Shown: positions 15,465 through 24,009, counted from the first letter of the stretch. The stretch is DNA of 32,551 bases from Caryophanales bacterium (GCA_029257405.1 JARIBO010000063.1:1-32551); one strand, 5' to 3'. The notes: a model not told the origin generated them from the sequence alone. Numbers and translations are program-made.

Positions 15465-17459
15465 CTAACTCATAACACTCTGTTTAGCTTCATCAGTCCC
15501 TATTCTCATAGCTGTTCGATATCCTTCGAGTGTAGCTTCTTCTATTGTACGAGGAGCTAAACAATCACCAATTGAATAAACATTTTCTGCTATATTTTTT
15601 ATTGATTCATAAAGTTCTAAATTAGGAATGCGTCCATATGAAAGGAATACATGATCAAATTTTTCAATGATTTGTCTTGCAAAATCAAACAAATTACGAA
15701 TTACTAGTCCTTCTTTTGTAATCCCACCTAAGTCATGTTGAGCTATAATATTAACTTTCAATTCATTTAATCGTTTTATATATTCATTACGTAAATATTG
15801 TGGAACTCCTTCAGCTGCATATAAGCGAGAAGTAACTAAAGTTACTTCCGCTCCTTTTTCAGCTGCATATAAAGCCGCTTCTAGAGCTCCCCAATCACCA
15901 ATAAAATCAACAATAATAACCGTTTCTAATTTTTCAACTTTTGCTTGATTATTAAATAATTCATCTACTGATTTAACGCGTTCGTCTGTCATCCCTTCTT
16001 TATTAGGCATATAAGGACGTGAGCCTGTTGCACAAATAATTGAATCTGGATTCATTTCCATCAAAATTTCTTTTGTTGCTTCTGTTTTTAATTTTAATGT
16101 AATCGAAGATTGATCAACTTGTTTTAAATAATTATCAATCATCGAGTCAGCCATTTCTTGACGCATTGGACCTCGACGCATTTTTAAAAGTAACCCACCA
16201 ATGGCATCCTCTGTATCTATCAGAGTTACATCATGTCCTTGCGAATCTGCAGATATTGCAGCTTCTAATCCACCTGGCCCTGCACCTATAACAACAATAG
16301 ATTCCTTATGCCGCTTTTTTTCTAAATATGCTTTTTCTTCATTTTCTTTCCCTGCTTGTGGATTTTGAATACACCCGATGGTAAGGCCTTTATGATAATT
16401 TCCAATACACGCTTGCAAGCACCCAATACATGCATCAATTAATTGTAAATCACCTGCTGCCGCTTTATTAGGCATCGCTGGATCTACAATTGTTGCACGA
16501 GTCATACTTACCATATCTGCTTTACCTGATTTAATAATATCGTTTCCTTGTCCAGGATCAACAATTCGCGACCCGACAAATACAGGAACCGCACCTGCCA
16601 TTCTAACTTTAAAACTATCTGCTGATAAATATGCTTGCTTCATTGGTGATGGTGGAACAATATGAGTTGACCCCGCATACGTGCTTGAATCTCCAGCAGT
16701 AACATTAATAAAATCAACCCGAGTTTGTTCTACTAAATACTCAACAATCTCAACTGCATCTTTTACTTTTTTTCCATCCATTGTCATTTCATTCGAACTC
16801 ATTCTAATTCCAACAGTAAAATCCTCGCCTACAGTTTCCCAAATTCCATTGATAACTTCTACAATAAAACGCATTCTATTCTCAAATGACCCGCCATATT
16901 CATCCGTTCTTAAGTTCGTTTGGTCACTCCAGAATTGAGCTGGTAAATAACCATGTGAACAACACACTTCAATCCCATCAAGTCCGCCTTCTTTAGCGTA
17001 TTTTGCTGACAATCTAAACCCTTCTATTACATCATGAATTTCTTCACGGTTCATTGGTTTTGGCATTGTACTAAAACGCAAGCTCGGTACTGCTGAAGGC
17101 GCAAGTGCTGCTTTTCGGTAATCACTTGAAACAACCTCTCTTCCTGCATGAAACAGTTGGACAAAAATACGTGAACCATACGGTTTAACTGAATTCATTA
17201 TCTTCTCATATGCAGTTTTTATTTTCGGATCGAATGCTGCAATAGTACTACGAGTCAACATACCAGATTCATGAATCGCTGCTGCTTCTAGCACCATTAA
17301 ACCAACTCCACCTTTGGCTCTGGCTTCATGATAAGCAATTAAACCCTCCGTTGGAATTCCATCAACTACATGATTTGTTTGATGGGCTGTCGTTAAAATT
17401 CTGTTTTTCACCTTCGTATTTCCTATTTCTACTTCCGAAAATAACTCTTTATAATTCAT
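15465..17459 (-). CDS. Old-yellow-enzyme-type FMN / 4Fe-4S / FAD oxidoreductase (2,4-dienoyl-CoA reductase, TMADH-like architecture)
   Basis: 664 residues. The N-terminal TIM-barrel FMN domain (about 1-340) contains HGYLPAQFW and RTDEYGGSFENRMRF. The iron-sulphur motif is C-x2-C-x3-C-x11-C (CIGCLQAC...GC, about 344-363). The C-terminal pyridine-nucleotide/flavin part starts with VVIGAGPGGLEAA (about 389). This architecture is shared by dienoyl-CoA reductase FadH, trimethylamine and dimethylamine dehydrogenases, and demethylases for betaine-like compounds (N-methylproline, dimethylglycine). The CCSHGYLPAQFWSDQTN active-site loop and the co-transcribed SSS symporter favour oxidation or demethylation of an imported small compound rather than fatty-acid breakdown (inference). 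It follows the symporter by 17 bp with an AGAAAGGGG ribosome site. Confidence 0.85.
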   Translation of the reverse strand: MNYKELFSEVEIGNTKVKNRILTTAHQTNHVVDGIPTEGLIAYHEARAKGGVGLMVLEAAAIHESGMLTRSTIAAFDPKIKTAYEKIMNSVKPYGSRIFVQLFHAGREVVSSDYRKAALAPSAVPSLRFSTMPKPMNREEIHDVIEGFRLSAKYAKEGGLDGIEVCCSHGYLPAQFWSDQTNLRTDEYGGSFENRMRFIVEVINGIWETVGEDFTVGIRMSSNEMTMDGKKVKDAVEIVEYLVEQTRVDFINVTAGDSSTYAGSTHIVPPSPMKQAYLSADSFKVRMAGAVPVFVGSRIVDPGQGNDIIKSGKADMVSMTRATIVDPAMPNKAAAGDLQLIDACIGCLQACIGNYHKGLTIGCIQNPQAGKENEEKAYLEKKRHKESIVVIGAGPGGLEAAISADSQGHDVTLIDTEDAIGGLLLKMRRGPMRQEMADSMIDNYLKQVDQSSITLKLKTEATKEILMEMNPDSIICATGSRPYMPNKEGMTDERVKSVDELFNNQAKVEKLETVIIVDFIGDWGALEAALYAAEKGAEVTLVTSRLYAAEGVPQYLRNEYIKRLNELKVNIIAQHDLGGITKEGLVIRNLFDFARQIIEKFDHVFLSYGRIPNLELYESIKNIAENVYSIGDCLAPRTIEEATLEGYRTAMRIGTDEAKQSVMS

Positions 17460-17476
17460 AATTTTTTAACCCCTTT

Positions 17477-19075
17477 CTATTGTAAAGTTAACGGATAATA
17501 ATAAAATGTGAATGTAATAATAATGACAAAGACACCACTAATCATTAAGTAGTATGGATAACGTTTAGTAATAGCCATCTCTTCTTTTTCATTTGATTCA
17601 ATTGGACGCACTAATAAACTTTCTCTGTACATTTTTTCTTCTTCTGTGATTATCCCAAATTTAGAGCCAATTACTAAAGCTAATACACCTAGGATAGCTC
17701 CAATAATTACTGGGTGTAAGAATACAGGTAAATTAACAAACATACCTATAACTTCTCCTAATATAACACCCGAAAAACCAAATATAATACTCCAAAACGC
17801 TCCTTCTTTAGTCACTTTGCTAGAAAATATACTTGAAAAAGCAATCGGCCCCCACGAAGCTGCAAATAAAGTTGCTGCAAAATACCCAATCCACATCACT
17901 GAAGGAGGTTGCAAAATACCTACAAATAATATAATAATACTTACAAGAATCATTGATATTCTACTGACTTTCAACACATCTCTATCTGTCATTCTTTCTT
18001 TTCGCGTTTGCTCAAAAATATCTTTAGCCACACTACTACCTATTAACTGTAAAAATGTAGCACACGACGATAGTGCCGCTGCCATAATACCACTTACAAT
18101 AATGACTCCAAGCCAAGTTGGTACTAAATTCATTGCTGACCAAATAAATACTTTCTCGACAGGTTCAATTGCTGTATTAACATTGTTTACTGCTCCCATA
18201 CTTATATGTAAAAATAAATAAATCATAAAAATAGAAATCATTGCCCAAATTCCTGATCTAATTGAAACATGCTCACTTTTAGCCATTAAATAACGACTAC
18301 TTTGCCAAGGACTAATTGCAACAACTGACCCCCATACAAGGCCTAATGTAATCGACCACATTAATACTTCAGATGGACTACCCATATAATTATTTGGTCC
18401 TGTAACACCATTCCAAGAAAACAAATCTGGCTTTTCTATAATATTCGCTGCATTGACAATAGCATTTGGAAATCCGCCTGTTGCTTTAATAATAAAAGGA
18501 AATGAAATATATGCTGCTATTGAAAAAATAAAGAACATTATTGTATCATTTACCATAACGCCTTTTGCACCAGAAAGAACTGTGAATGAAGAATAAACTA
18601 ACCACATAATAACTAAAGCAAAAACATAAGGTATATCAAATATTTCAGATAAAAGTATTGAGGCACCTTGAGTAACTGCTACTAAATAAGCTGAAATTCC
18701 AATAACAGTTGTAATAGCCGCTGCTAATCTCACTTTTTTTGAATTAAATCGATTTCCAAAAAATTCTGGAACTGTTAACGACCGACTTCGTCTTAAATAC
18801 CTACCAAAAAGAAAAACACCAAATACATAACCACTCGCATTAAAAATAACTAAAATTAATAGTGGAATAACATAACCTTCATATGAAAATCCTACTTCAC
18901 CCATAAATGAAACTGTACTAAGAAATGAAGCTACTAGCATTCCTGTGATCATTAAAGTGTTTCCACTTCGTCCTGAAACATAATAATCTTCACTAGTCTT
19001 TATTCTTTTAGATAATACAACACCTATTAATACATATACTAGAAAAGAAATAATTATTCCTGCCATAAAAACCAT
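17477..19075 (-). CDS. Sodium:solute symporter (SSS family)
   Basis: 532 residues with about 13 membrane segments. The start has YYVSGRSGNTLMITGMLVASFLSTVSFMGE (given here only to its family meaning: the SSS first-helix region, about 31-60), and the GIMAAALSSCATFLQ segment near residue 330 is the usual SSS sodium-site helix. The ATG at 19073-19075 has AAAGGGGG eight bases upstream. It sits between a 35-residue membrane peptide (29 bp upstream) and the FMN/Fe-S oxidoreductase (17 bp downstream), so it probably imports that enzyme's substrate with Na+. The substrate is not identifiable from sequence; proline, pantothenate and betaine-like solutes are all handled by this family. Confidence 0.9.
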   Translation of the reverse strand: MVFMAGIIISFLVYVLIGVVLSKRIKTSEDYYVSGRSGNTLMITGMLVASFLSTVSFMGEVGFSYEGYVIPLLILVIFNASGYVFGVFLFGRYLRRSRSLTVPEFFGNRFNSKKVRLAAAITTVIGISAYLVAVTQGASILLSEIFDIPYVFALVIMWLVYSSFTVLSGAKGVMVNDTIMFFIFSIAAYISFPFIIKATGGFPNAIVNAANIIEKPDLFSWNGVTGPNNYMGSPSEVLMWSITLGLVWGSVVAISPWQSSRYLMAKSEHVSIRSGIWAMISIFMIYLFLHISMGAVNNVNTAIEPVEKVFIWSAMNLVPTWLGVIIVSGIMAAALSSCATFLQLIGSSVAKDIFEQTRKERMTDRDVLKVSRISMILVSIIILFVGILQPPSVMWIGYFAATLFAASWGPIAFSSIFSSKVTKEGAFWSIIFGFSGVILGEVIGMFVNLPVFLHPVIIGAILGVLALVIGSKFGIITEEEKMYRESLLVRPIESNEKEEMAITKRYPYYLMISGVFVIIITFTFYYYPLTLQ

Positions 19076-19104
19076 TTAAGTATCCCCCTTTATAATTCAT
19101 CAAG

Positions 19105-19212
19105 TTATTTTTTCCCTTCTTTTTCCATACGACTAATAAATGTTTTAGCTACAAATCCCATGGCTATTAAAGCGCTTCCAAACATTATCGAAAAAATAAA
19201 TTCTCCCACCAT
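19105..19212 (-). CDS. Small membrane protein (35 residues) preceding the SSS symporter
   Basis: An ATG at 19210-19212 with AAGGGGG eight bases upstream opens a 35-codon frame that starts MVGEFIFSIMFGSALIAMGF and ends in a charged tail (RMEKEGKK). This gives one hydrophobic helix plus a basic C-terminus. The ribosome site is as strong as that of the symporter, which starts 29 bp later. Tiny single-helix partners of secondary transporters (for example MetS of NSS importers and small SSS accessory proteins) are known, so a symporter subunit or stabiliser is plausible (inference). I do not recognise the sequence itself. Confidence 0.7.
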   Translation of the reverse strand: MVGEFIFSIMFGSALIAMGFVAKTFISRMEKEGKK

Positions 19213-19247
19213 ATTAATTACCCCCTTATTCGTAATCTCTTGAACTA

Positions 19248-19327
19248 TTGTATTCTTTTAAATTTATCTGTATACTTTATCTATTACTTTTATAAATATT
19301 AGTTAATTAAGTATTAGTTAATTAAGT
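19248..19327 (+). promoter_or_regulatory. XRE-cupin gene promoter followed by tandem operator repeats
   Basis: TTGTAT (19248-19253), 17-bp spacer and TATACT (19271-19276) make a plausible plus-strand sigma-A promoter. Just downstream are two perfect tandem copies of ATTAGTTAATTAAGT (19298-19312 and 19313-19327), then a degenerate third. Each contains the palindrome TTAATTAA. This placement between the divergent regulator and symporter operon suits an operator acting on both. Confidence 0.55.
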
Positions 19328-19380
19328 AATAATTAATATAGTAATGTAACCGCCATCTTTTTGTCAAGGAGGAGTTAGTT

Positions 19381-19935
19381 ATTTCTGAAATTTATGATGA
19401 TTTAGGTGAACAATTACGAATAATAAGATTAGATAAAGACATAACAATCAACGCTTTAGCAGAAACGACAGGTTTTACACCTAGTTTTATAAGTCAATTT
19501 GAACGAGGTTTAACTAAAGGTTCTCTCGGAACAATACATAAAATAACAAATGCACTTGGAATTACAGTATCTTCTTTATTTGCTGAAATAGAAAATAATA
19601 AAAAAGACAAAATTTCAGTTATCCGGAAAGAAAATCGACCTCGAATATTTTATCCAGATGGACAAACTGTAGACTATGTACTTAGTAATTCTTCTGATAA
19701 ACTTAAATCTTTTTATACTGAAATTGTACCTCATGGTGAAAGTGGAGAAGCATACTCTAGTTTTAACAAAGTAGAGTCGCTTAGTCTTTTAGAAGGAAAA
19801 CTCGAAATAACTTTTGGAAACAAAAACTATATTTTAAATCCAGGTGATACCATTACTTATCCAAGTAATGAACCACGAACATGGAAGAATTTAAGTAAAG
19901 AAACAACTAAAGTTTTTTGGTTTTTTATTTCGTAA
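19381..19935 (+). CDS. XRE-family regulator with C-terminal cupin, apparent ATT start
   Basis: 184 codons. Residues about 5-65 form an XRE helix-turn-helix (LGEQLRIIRLDKDITINALA, TPSFISQFERG). Residues about 105-182 form a cupin with the GESG, LLEGKLEI and LNPGDTITYPSNEPRTW pattern. This fusion usually regulates small-molecule metabolism, the cupin binding the effector. The frame is intact from an upstream TAA to the stop but has no ATG, GTG or TTG anywhere. A perfect AAGGAGG ends 8 nt before ATT at 19381, so ATT is the likely start, as in infC. It is divergent from the small protein-symporter-oxidoreductase operon and probably controls it. Start-codon loss in a decaying gene, or a base error, is the alternative. 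Confidence 0.75.
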   Translation: MSEIYDDLGEQLRIIRLDKDITINALAETTGFTPSFISQFERGLTKGSLGTIHKITNALGITVSSLFAEIENNKKDKISVIRKENRPRIFYPDGQTVDYVLSNSSDKLKSFYTEIVPHGESGEAYSSFNKVESLSLLEGKLEITFGNKNYILNPGDTITYPSNEPRTWKNLSKETTKVFWFFIS

Positions 19936-19971
19936 TGTTAGTTTGATTGTTTTATGTGATTATAAAATAAA

Positions 19972-20017
19972 AAAAGGTTGCCGCTACACAAAGGGTTTTG
20001 TGCGATGGCAACCTTTT
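19972..20017. terminator. Bidirectional terminator between XRE-cupin gene and siderophore operon
   Basis: An 11-bp stem AAAAGGTTGCC / GGCAACCTTTT (19972-19982 and 20007-20017) has an inner 6-bp stem CACAAA / TTTGTG. It is flanked by A-rich and T-rich runs, serving both convergent genes. Confidence 0.82.
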
Positions 20018-20049
20018 ATATATATATATTTTCAATTAAGCATTTTTAC

Positions 20050-21006
20050 TTAGAGGCTTTCGTCAACTTCTTCTACCATTTTAGCAACCGATTCTAAACC
20101 GCCGCCTGATAGATACCAATATTCAGGATCAAGATAAATAATGTTATCTTCTTTATAGGCTTTTGTTTTTTCCATTAATTTATTTTCCACAATGATTGCG
20201 GCAGATGATTCGCCACCTACAACCGCACCACGGTCAACAACATAAAGCATATCTGGATCTTTTTCTGTAACATATTCAAATGATACGTTCATACCGTGTG
20301 TTGACGCTTCAATATCTTCATCAATTGGCGTTACACCTAATATATCATGAATTAAACCAAAACGTGAACTCGGTCCATATGCACTAATTTTATCATCATT
20401 TGCTAAAATAATTAAACCTGACTTATCAGCTTCTTCAGCTTTTTTAGCTGTTGCATCAACTTGTTCTTGTATTACATCTAATTCAGCTTTTGCTTCATCT
20501 TCTTTTTCGAATATCTCACCGATTACACCAACATTTTTTTCAAATGAATTCATGTAATCTGTCGTATCAACACCTAAATAAATTGTCGGAGCAAGTTCTG
20601 ATAACTGATCATATAAATCTGCTTGACGTCCTGAAATAATAATTAAGTCAGGATCAACTTCTGAAAGTTTTTCAAAGTCTGGTTCTTTTAAGCCGCCAAC
20701 ATTTTCATATTCATCTCCTGCATATTTTTCTAAATATGAAGGTACATTTTCTTGAGGAATTGCTGCTACATCAATTTCTAATTTATCTAATGTATCTAAT
20801 GAACCAAAGTCAAAGACAACGACTTTTTCTGGATTCTTTTGAACTGTCGTTTCACCTAGTTCATGCTCTACAACGACTTCACTTGACTCTTCTTTTTCTT
20901 TTCCTTCTTTTTCTGTTGCTTCGCTTTCACCTGTTCCACCACAAGCTGCTAACGCTAAAGCAAATACTCCAACTATAATCAATGTTAAAAACTTCTTCAT
21001 TTTCAT
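20050..21006 (-). CDS. Iron-siderophore ABC transporter substrate-binding lipoprotein
   Basis: 318 residues. A signal peptide with lipobox LAAC (Cys about 22) is followed by an acidic linker and a helical-backbone siderophore-binding fold. Recognisable segments are VVVFDFGSLDTLDKL near 62, PDLIIISGRQADLYDQLSELAPTIY-type text near 115-140, and the final EYWYLSGGGLESVAKMV. It resembles the FatB/CeuE/YclQ/SstD group that binds catecholate siderophores such as petrobactin. It is the last gene of a permease-permease-ATPase-lipoprotein operon, the same order as B. subtilis yclNOPQ and staphylococcal sstABCD. Two ATGs (21004-21006 and 21000-20998) are close; AGGAAGAAGGA can serve either. Exact siderophore unknown. 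Confidence 0.92.
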   Translation of the reverse strand: MKMKKFLTLIIVGVFALALAACGGTGESEATEKEGKEKEESSEVVVEHELGETTVQKNPEKVVVFDFGSLDTLDKLEIDVAAIPQENVPSYLEKYAGDEYENVGGLKEPDFEKLSEVDPDLIIISGRQADLYDQLSELAPTIYLGVDTTDYMNSFEKNVGVIGEIFEKEDEAKAELDVIQEQVDATAKKAEEADKSGLIILANDDKISAYGPSSRFGLIHDILGVTPIDEDIEASTHGMNVSFEYVTEKDPDMLYVVDRGAVVGGESSAAIIVENKLMEKTKAYKEDNIIYLDPEYWYLSGGGLESVAKMVEEVDESL

Positions 21007-21032
21007 TCCTTCTTCCTATTTTAAATTAATTT

Positions 21033-21788
21033 TTAGTAATATACACAAATTTTTTGATTATCAATTTCTTTAATTTCAATATCCATGTCATAAATATCTT
21101 TTAAGACACATTCATCAATGACATCACACGTTCTTCCGTGTTTAACAATTTCACCATTTTTTAAAGCGACAATTTGATCAGAATAACACGAAGCAAAATT
21201 AATATCATGAATAACGATAATGATTGTTTTACCTAATTCATCAACTAATCTTCTCAGTGTTTTCATAATTTGAACGGAGTGTCTCATATCTAGATTATTT
21301 AATGGCTCGTCAAGAAGAATATAATCTGTATCTTGAGCTAAAATCATTGCAATATAAGCTCTTTGACGTTGACCACCACTTAATTCATCCATATATTTAT
21401 CTTCCATTGATTTTAATTCCATATACTCAATTGCTTCATCTACTTTTAGCCAATCAGCTTTTTTTAAACGACCTTGTGAATGAGGGAAGCGTCCAAATGA
21501 AACAAGTTCTCTAATCGTTAGTTTGACATTAGTTGAATTTGATTGCTTTAAAATAGAAATCTTTTTAGCTAAATCGCTATCTTTTATATTCTTTATGTTT
21601 TCACCTTCGATTGTAATTTCTCCTGCATCTCTTGAAATCAGACGACTAATCATTGAAATCAAAGTACTTTTACCTGCACCATTTGGTCCGATAAATGAAG
21701 TAATTGTCCCCCGTTCAATTTTTAATGAAACATCCTCAATTACACTTTTGTCATTATACTTTTTAGTTACACTTTCTACAGTTACCAT
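21033..21788 (-). CDS. Iron-siderophore ABC transporter ATPase
   Basis: 251 residues, normal for the family. Walker A GPNGAGKST (about 34-42), signature LSGGQRQRAYIA (about 136), Walker B YILLDEPLNNLD and the switch histidine in IIVIHDINFA are all present, so it should be active. It powers the two FecCD-type permeases. Its start overlaps the end of the upstream permease gene by 7 bp, and the lipoprotein gene follows after 26 bp. Counterpart of YclP/SstC. Confidence 0.95.
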   Translation of the reverse strand: MVTVESVTKKYNDKSVIEDVSLKIERGTITSFIGPNGAGKSTLISMISRLISRDAGEITIEGENIKNIKDSDLAKKISILKQSNSTNVKLTIRELVSFGRFPHSQGRLKKADWLKVDEAIEYMELKSMEDKYMDELSGGQRQRAYIAMILAQDTDYILLDEPLNNLDMRHSVQIMKTLRRLVDELGKTIIIVIHDINFASCYSDQIVALKNGEIVKHGRTCDVIDECVLKDIYDMDIEIKEIDNQKICVYY

Positions 21789-22732
21789 GTTTTATTCTCC
21801 TTTAATAGTAGATAGATGAAATAAATACCGCCGACAAAATTAATAATTACGCTTACTGTTGTTTGGAAAGAAAATACCTTTTCGACAATAAACTGCCCAC
21901 CAATTAATGCAATGATACTGATGAAGACAGAACCTAAAATAATATAGGCATGTTTATATGTTTTTAAAAACTCATAAGATATGTTAACAACGATTAAACC
22001 AAGAAATGTGATCGGACCGATTAGTGCTGTTGCGATAGAAATCAATACAGCTGAGATAATTAGCAAACGCTTAACGACATAATTATAAGGAACACCCAAA
22101 TTTGTCGCTTGATCTTTTCCTAAAGCTAAAACATCTAAATACTTATAAAAGCGTAAAAAGTAAATTATAACTAAAAGTATAAGCACAATCGATAGATAAA
22201 CGAGGTTCGTGTTTACATTATTAATACTTGCAAACATCTTATCTTGGACGAGCATAAACTCGTTTGGATCGATTAACACTTGCATAAAAGAAGTAAAGCT
22301 ACTAAAAAATGTTCCTAAAATCATTCCGATTAGTAATAGATAGTAAATATTATTGCCTTCACCTCTAAAGAGTAACCGGAAGAATAGAAGCGCGAATATT
22401 ATCATAGCTCCAATTGAAATTAAATAATTCACGTTGCTGTTCATCATGACGAGTGAGTTTGCACCAAGTAAAAATAACATAATTGTTTGAGTGAGCATAT
22501 AAAGCGAATCTAGCCCCATCACGCTTGGTGTTAATATTCGGTTATTTGTTATTGTCATGAAAATAGTTGTTGAAAAAGCAATTGCTCCACCTGTTAAAAT
22601 GATTGCAACAACTTTAATCACTCGTTTTGGTAAAATATAACTTATATTACCCGTTAAATCATAAAAAATATATAAAAGTGAAAGTAACAGTGCAATAGCG
22701 CCGAGGATTATTGTCTTCTTTTTATAACCCAT
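21782..22732 (-). CDS. Iron-siderophore ABC transporter permease 2 (FecCD family)
   Basis: 316 residues with about nine hydrophobic segments, typical of FecCD permeases. The ATPase-contacting loop is seen around ALGKDQATNLGVPYNYV (about 203-219), and the GLIVVNISYEFL segment is near 250. It forms a heterodimer with the permease encoded just upstream (11-bp overlap) and is overlapped by the ATPase gene downstream. Equivalent to YclO/SstB by gene order. Confidence 0.92.
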   Translation of the reverse strand: MGYKKKTIILGAIALLLSLLYIFYDLTGNISYILPKRVIKVVAIILTGGAIAFSTTIFMTITNNRILTPSVMGLDSLYMLTQTIMLFLLGANSLVMMNSNVNYLISIGAMIIFALLFFRLLFRGEGNNIYYLLLIGMILGTFFSSFTSFMQVLIDPNEFMLVQDKMFASINNVNTNLVYLSIVLILLVIIYFLRFYKYLDVLALGKDQATNLGVPYNYVVKRLLIISAVLISIATALIGPITFLGLIVVNISYEFLKTYKHAYIILGSVFISIIALIGGQFIVEKVFSFQTTVSVIINFVGGIYFIYLLLKENKTW

Positions 22733-23675
22733 ATTTTTTTCTCCTTAATAACAAGTAGACAAAAATACCTGTACCAATAACGCCAACTGTTAAACTAATT
22801 GGAATTTCATATGGATAAATAATAATTCTTCCAATAACATCACACGCTAAAACAAAAACTGCTCCTAAGACTGCAGTATGTATTAAACTTTTTTGTAAAT
22901 GATCACCTTGATAAATTGTAACTATATTTGGAATAATCAGACCTAAAAATGGTATCATTCCAACAGATAGCACAACAGACGCTGTAACAAGTGCTGCTAT
23001 AATTAAGCCTAAGTTCACAACTTGCCGGTAATTGAGTCCTAAATTTTTTGAGAAATCTTCTCCCATACCTGCAATTGTAAATTTATTCGCATAAAAATAA
23101 GCAAAAATCAATGTCGGAACAGTTATAAACATCAGTTCATAATTTCCTGTCATTATCATTGAAAAATCGCCTTGCATAAACGATGTCATATTTTGAATTA
23201 AATCATATCGATAAGCAATAAATGTCGCGATTGAACTGATAATACTACCAAACATGAGTCCTACTAACGGAATAAACACGGGATCTTTAAACTTAATTTT
23301 TTCTAATATTTTCATAAAAATAAATGTCCCTAAAAGTGCAAAAGCAAAAGCAACGAGCATTTTTTTTAACGGGCTTGCAGTCGTAAATATTAAAAGCGAT
23401 ACGAGTACACCTAATCTTGCAGAATCCATTGTCCCTGCAGTTGTTGGCGAGACGAATTTATTACGACTAAGCTGTTGCATAATCAAACCCGTAATACTCA
23501 TACTTGCACCAGCAATTAAGATACTTAATAATCTAGGCAATCGACTAATCAACAAGACTTCTTTTTGGTCTTCAGTTAATTGAAATAAATCTAGTGGCGT
23601 CACATTAGAAACACCGATAAAAACTGAAGCGATTGATAATATAATTAGTGCAGCAATTAAATAACGTAATTTCAT
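22722..23675 (-). CDS. Iron-siderophore ABC transporter permease 1 (FecCD family)
   Basis: 317 residues with about nine hydrophobic segments. The FecCD hallmark RLPRLLSILIAGASMSITGLI (roughly residues 45-65), the GEDFSKNLGLNYRQVV coupling loop (about 206) and the GLIIPNIVTIYQGDH segment (near 250) are present. First gene of the siderophore operon; counterpart of YclN/SstA. The upstream 540 bp holds Fur boxes, so iron repression is expected. The gap from the nearest Fur box to the start codon is unusually long, about 185 bp. Confidence 0.92.
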   Translation of the reverse strand: MKLRYLIAALIILSIASVFIGVSNVTPLDLFQLTEDQKEVLLISRLPRLLSILIAGASMSITGLIMQQLSRNKFVSPTTAGTMDSARLGVLVSLLIFTTASPLKKMLVAFAFALLGTFIFMKILEKIKFKDPVFIPLVGLMFGSIISSIATFIAYRYDLIQNMTSFMQGDFSMIMTGNYELMFITVPTLIFAYFYANKFTIAGMGEDFSKNLGLNYRQVVNLGLIIAALVTASVVLSVGMIPFLGLIIPNIVTIYQGDHLQKSLIHTAVLGAVFVLACDVIGRIIIYPYEIPISLTVGVIGTGIFVYLLLRRKKYGL

Positions 23676-23857
23676 AGCTTAGGCTCCATTTTTTGGTATT
23701 AAGAGATTGCTTGTAGTCTGACTAATTTTGGAATTCACTACGGAAAACTACATCTTGTCCTGACAATAAATATCTCTTTAACTTTTTATATTGCCGTGAT
23801 ATTTTAATATATTTTTAATAACTGACAGTTTATAAACATATGGTTATTTCTCCTTAT
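23676..23857. other. Gene-free leader between Fur box and siderophore operon
   Basis: About 180 bp with no intact gene. On the minus strand AAGGAG is followed, 10 nt on, by an ATG opening an 11-codon frame (23843 down) that ends at TAA. Beyond it, short stretches without stops occur in shifting frames. It could be a leader with a small upstream frame or a decayed gene; neither is proven. Confidence 0.4.
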
Positions 23858-23872
23858 TGATAATCATTATCA
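23858..23872. promoter_or_regulatory. Fur box 1 (perfect 7-1-7)
   Basis: TGATAATCATTATCA is a perfect match to the Bacillus/Staphylococcus Fur consensus TGATAATNATTATCA; the palindrome extends to 19 bp (23856-23874). It lies upstream of the siderophore operon. Confidence 0.9.
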
Positions 23873-23882
23873 ATGATTGATT

Positions 23883-23974
23883 AAAAAAAAGAGCTAGAAA
23901 CTTTTATTTAAAGCTTCTATCTTTAATCCATTATCAATTACATCTGTGGTAATGAAAATCATTATCAGTTACTA
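23883..23974 (-). ncRNA. Candidate Fur-regulated small RNA or attenuated leader
   Basis: A sigma-A promoter (23981-24009) overlapped downstream by a Fur box is followed about 50 nt later by a 10-bp hairpin (arms 23895-23904 and 23910-23919, one G-U pair) and a run of eight T on the minus strand. This would give a transcript of about 90 nt. It contains one 22-codon frame (starts MIFITTDV) without a ribosome site, ending in the terminator stem. No such terminator is expected in the middle of a simple promoter region, so a small RNA or premature termination before the siderophore genes is proposed (inference). Confidence 0.45.
23953..23967. promoter_or_regulatory. Fur box 2
   Basis: TGAAAATCATTATCA matches the 15-bp Fur consensus at 14 positions. 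It lies just downstream of the predicted start from the promoter at 23981-24009. Confidence 0.75.
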
Positions 23975-23980
23975 AATATA

Positions 23981-24009
23981 ATGATACTTTCTCTATATTT
24001 TAAAGTCAA
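23981..24009 (-). promoter_or_regulatory. Sigma-A promoter in the Fur-box region
   Basis: Minus strand -35 TTGACT (24004-24009), 17-bp spacer, -10 TATCAT (23981-23986). It points toward the small-RNA candidate and the siderophore operon. Two further TTGACA elements, at 24101-24106 and 24143-24148 (the latter with TATTAT at 24121-24126), lie upstream on the same strand. Confidence 0.6.
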
